Shown: positions 14,224-15,978 of the stretch, one piece after another
Position numbering within the stretch: position 1 is the stretch's first letter
Layout of the letters: each line of letters begins with the position of its first letter
DNA from: SIG603 sp963621245
GTDB lineage: Bacteria; Bacillota; Clostridia; Oscillospirales; Acutalibacteraceae
Assembly: GCA_963621245.1 (NCBI GenBank)
Contig: CAVFCW010000021.1
Location: 1-15,978 of the forward strand
Direction: 5' to 3'
Length of the DNA: 15,978 bases
Made by a program: the position numbers and the translations under genes
The notes under the pieces: generated by a model
Told to the model about the DNA's origin: nothing
The model's database searches: none
The model's input: the letters and a program-made list of their open reading frames with translations, nothing else

Positions 14224-15795
14224 ATGTCCAATACAGCATCGGTCAGCGAAAAGGTACTTGTCCTCGATTTTGGCGGACAGTACAACCAGCTAATCGCAAG
14301 GCGTGTGCGTGACCACAAGGTTTACGCTGAAATCCTTCCGTACACAACACCAATCGAAGAGATTAAAGCCAAAAATTACAAGGGCATCATATTCACGGGC
14401 GGCCCCAACTCCGTCTTTGATATGAGCTCACCGCATTATACAAAAGATATTCTTGAGCTCGGAATTCCCGTTCTCGGAATTTGCTACGGTTGTCAGCTTA
14501 TCGCATGGATGGCAGGCGGCGAGGTTAAGACCGCACCTGTTTCTGAGTACGGTAAGATTGACTTTAACGTCATTAAGGGCGAATCCAAGCTTTTCAAGGA
14601 TGTTCCGTCCACAAGCGTCGTATGGATGAGCCATACAGACTATATCGCGGTAGCACCGGAAGGCTTCGAGATTACGGGCAACACAAACGATTGTCCGTGT
14701 GCCGCCATGGAAAATACGGAGAAGAACATCTATGCCGTTCAGTTCCACCCGGAGGTTACTCACTCCGAGTTTGGAAACCGTATGCTCTATAATTTCCTCT
14801 ATGAGGTTTGTGAGTGTAAGGGCGACTGGGTAATGGAGAACTTCATCGACGATACCGTTAAGGCGCTCAGAGAGAAAATCGGGGATAAAAATGTTATTCT
14901 CGGACTTTCGGGCGGAGTTGATTCTTCCGTTGCCGCAGGACTTTTGAGCCGCGCGGTCGGAAAACAGCTCACATGCGTTTTTGTCGATCAGGGACTTATG
15001 AGAAAGGACGAGGGAGATTTTGTTGAAAAGACTTTCACATCTCTCTTTGATATGAATTTCGTCAGAGTCAACTGCGGAGACCACTTCATGCAGTGCCTTA
15101 AGGGCGTTACAGATCCCGAGGAGAAGAGAAAAATAATCGGAACAGAGTTCTATAAAGTATTCTGGGACGAGGTTAGAGCGAGAGCCGAGGACGGATATTT
15201 TGCACAGGGAACAATTTACCCCGACAGAATAGAGTCCGGTAAGGGAAAGAGTGACGGCAAGGCAAACACAGCCGTTATCAAAACTCACCACAATATGGTT
15301 AAAAGACCCGATGACATCAAGTTTATCGATACCATTGAGCCGCTCGGAGATTTGTTCAAGGATGAGGTTCGTAAGGTAGGCGAGAAGCTCGGAATTCCCA
15401 AGGAGCTTGTCTGGAGACAGCCGTTCCCGGGCCCGGGACTTGGCGTAAGAATAATCGGCGAGGTAACAGCCGAGAAGTGTAAAATTCTTCAGGACGCCGA
15501 CTGGGTTTTGCGTGACGAGATGGCAAAGAACGGCTACGAGAAGGAACTTGCACAGTTCTTCTGCGTGCTTCCGGGAGTAAATTCCGTCGGAGTTATGGGA
15601 GATCACAGAACTTACGATAACGTCGTAGTCATTCGTGCGGTAACAACCGACGACTTTATGACGGCAGACTGGGCGAGAATTCCGTATGATATCCTTGCAA
15701 AGGTATCAAACAGAATCACAAACGAATGCGCTCACATCAACCGCGTAGTCTACGATATAACTTCAAAGCCACCCGGCACGGTGGAGTGGGAATAA
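14224..15795 (+). CDS. guaA: GMP synthase, glutamine-hydrolysing
   Basis: This 523-residue, two-domain cytosolic enzyme aminates XMP to GMP using glutamine and ATP. ATG has AGGAGGA five bases upstream. The N-terminal class I amidotransferase domain (about 1-195) starts VLVLDFGGQYNQLIARRVR and has the triad C87 (GICYGCQ), H175 and E177 (QFHPEV). The ATP pyrophosphatase P-loop is LSGGVDSSVAAG (228-239). The C-terminal dimerisation domain holds RQPFPGPGLGVRI and ends with the invariant PPGTVEWE. It follows glmS by 123 bases that contain two hairpins, so expression may be partly uncoupled from the operon. Its 3' end is a known insertion target for genomic islands in other bacteria. guaB is not in the window. 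Confidence 0.98.
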   Translation: MSNTASVSEKVLVLDFGGQYNQLIARRVRDHKVYAEILPYTTPIEEIKAKNYKGIIFTGGPNSVFDMSSPHYTKDILELGIPVLGICYGCQLIAWMAGGEVKTAPVSEYGKIDFNVIKGESKLFKDVPSTSVVWMSHTDYIAVAPEGFEITGNTNDCPCAAMENTEKNIYAVQFHPEVTHSEFGNRMLYNFLYEVCECKGDWVMENFIDDTVKALREKIGDKNVILGLSGGVDSSVAAGLLSRAVGKQLTCVFVDQGLMRKDEGDFVEKTFTSLFDMNFVRVNCGDHFMQCLKGVTDPEEKRKIIGTEFYKVFWDEVRARAEDGYFAQGTIYPDRIESGKGKSDGKANTAVIKTHHNMVKRPDDIKFIDTIEPLGDLFKDEVRKVGEKLGIPKELVWRQPFPGPGLGVRIIGEVTAEKCKILQDADWVLRDEMAKNGYEKELAQFFCVLPGVNSVGVMGDHRTYDNVVVIRAVTTDDFMTADWARIPYDILAKVSNRITNECAHINRVVYDITSKPPGTVEWE

Positions 15796-15805
15796 TCCAC
15801 GGTGC
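15776..15805. repeat. Inverted repeat across the guaA stop codon, possible attachment site
   Basis: GCACGGTGGA (15776-15785) and TCCACGGTGC (15796-15805) pair in nine of ten positions around a 10-base centre that includes the TAA stop. The guaA 3' end is a recognised tyrosine-recombinase integration site in other bacteria, and inverted arms around a short core fit that. No integrase gene is in the window, so use of this copy is unproven. Confidence 0.4.
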
Positions 15806-15809
15806 TTAA

Positions 15810-15837
15810 AAAAGCCCGTAAATACAGGCTTTTCGCC
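15810..15837 (+). terminator. Rho-independent terminator after guaA, short
   Basis: AAAAGCC (15810-15816) pairs with GGCTTTT (15827-15833), with a further GTA/TAC pairing inside the loop. The U-run is only the four bases of the stem, so it may be leaky; a stronger terminator follows at 15894. Confidence 0.65.
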
Positions 15838-15853
15838 ACTTTGAAGCCCTCTG

Positions 15854-15872
15854 TGGCAACAAAATGGCAACA
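15854..15872. repeat. Tandem TGGCAACA direct repeats
   Basis: TGGCAACA occurs at 15854-15861 and again at 15865-15872, an 11-base period. Short, helically phased repeats of this kind next to an attachment core resemble arm-type integrase binding sites. One frame through here would read GNKMAT but has no start, so it is at most a remnant. Confidence 0.4.
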
Positions 15873-15893
15873 TTATTTGAATACCCAAAAAGT

Positions 15894-15937
15894 AAAGAGC
15901 TATCAGATTTTTTGAAAGTCTGACAGCTCTTTTTGCT
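15894..15937 (+). terminator. Strong terminator downstream of guaA
   Basis: A 14-bp stem with one mismatch (15894-15907 against 15919-15932) has an 11-base loop and is followed by TTGCTTTTTT. The opposite strand also shows a modest T-run, so it could serve a convergent gene beyond the window as well. Confidence 0.85.
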
Positions 15938-15978
15938 TTTTTGAAACGGACAAACCCCTTGTCCGTTTTTTGTCCGTA
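15936..15978 (+). repeat. Right copy of 43-bp terminal inverted repeat, terminator-like
   Basis: This is the inverse of bases 1-43 with three differences. AAACGGACAA (15944-15953) and TTGTCCGTTT (15959-15968) form a perfect 10-bp stem around ACCCC, followed by TTT, which looks like an outward-reading terminator. A second TTGTCCGT (15970-15977) lies 11 bases after the first (15959-15966), so the same octamer is present three times counting both strands. The repeat may continue beyond the window edge. Confidence 0.75.

Noticed and set aside
14428..15606. A 392-codon open frame on the strand opposite guaA
   Set aside because: It lies wholly inside an unmistakable guaA, has no recognisable domain, and reflects codon bias. 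The same applies to long antisense frames opposite rhaB, the isomerase-fold gene, rhaD and glmS.
15822..15922. An open frame reading GNKMAT... that could be an integrase C-terminus
   Set aside because: It has no start codon, is only about 33 codons long and crosses the terminator. It was kept only as a hint in the attachment-site finding.

Overview
The window looks like a stretch of chromosome from a member of the Clostridia, perhaps a gut Oscillospirales/Ruminococcaceae-type organism; the exact taxon cannot be fixed from the sequence. The reasons are strong AGGAGG-type ribosome binding sites, sigma-A-like promoters, AT-rich spacers between moderately GC-rich genes, a hexameric glutamate dehydrogenase whose active-site lysines fall at the residue numbers of the Clostridium symbiosum enzyme, VanZ- and AraC-type proteins, and a rhamnulokinase/rhamnulose-1-phosphate aldolase pair. 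Most of it is ordinary metabolism. No complete mobile element, CRISPR array, tRNA or rRNA was seen.

Layout. (1) 51-2290: three tightly packed plus-strand genes, namely an unknown protein with a possible nuclease-like core and a C-terminal winged helix, a VanZ-like membrane protein, and an AraC-family regulator, closed by a terminator. (2) 2341-6310: a deoxysugar operon of rhamnulokinase, an L-arabinose/L-fucose-isomerase-fold enzyme and rhamnulose-1-phosphate aldolase, ended by a 16-bp terminator stem. Together these could convert L-rhamnose to DHAP and L-lactaldehyde, with the middle gene supplying the isomerase step in place of RhaA. (3) 6325-7861: a convergent glutamate dehydrogenase gene with its own promoter, terminator and possible operator sites. 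(4) 8199-9317: gpsA, the glycerol-3-phosphate dehydrogenase of phospholipid synthesis, as a single transcription unit. (5) 9318-15837: a consensus promoter (TTGACA-17 nt-TATAAT) drives purB-purA-glmS-guaA. These are both AMP-branch enzymes, the amidotransferase that opens UDP-GlcNAc synthesis, and GMP synthase.

The two ends of the window carry a 43-bp inverted repeat (1-43 against 15936-15978, 40 of 43 positions identical). Each copy forms a terminator-like hairpin reading outward. The window may therefore be a contig that broke at a dispersed repeat, or a segment truly bracketed by the repeat. The 3' end of guaA, a known integration site for genomic islands in other bacteria, has an inverted repeat around its stop codon and a pair of 8-bp direct repeats just downstream. 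This is the best candidate for a mobile-element junction. Other points of interest are the non-canonical isomerase, an adenylosuccinate lyase of the animal-like type with an altered signature loop, palindromes in the gdhA and gpsA promoters, and a structured spacer after rhaD.
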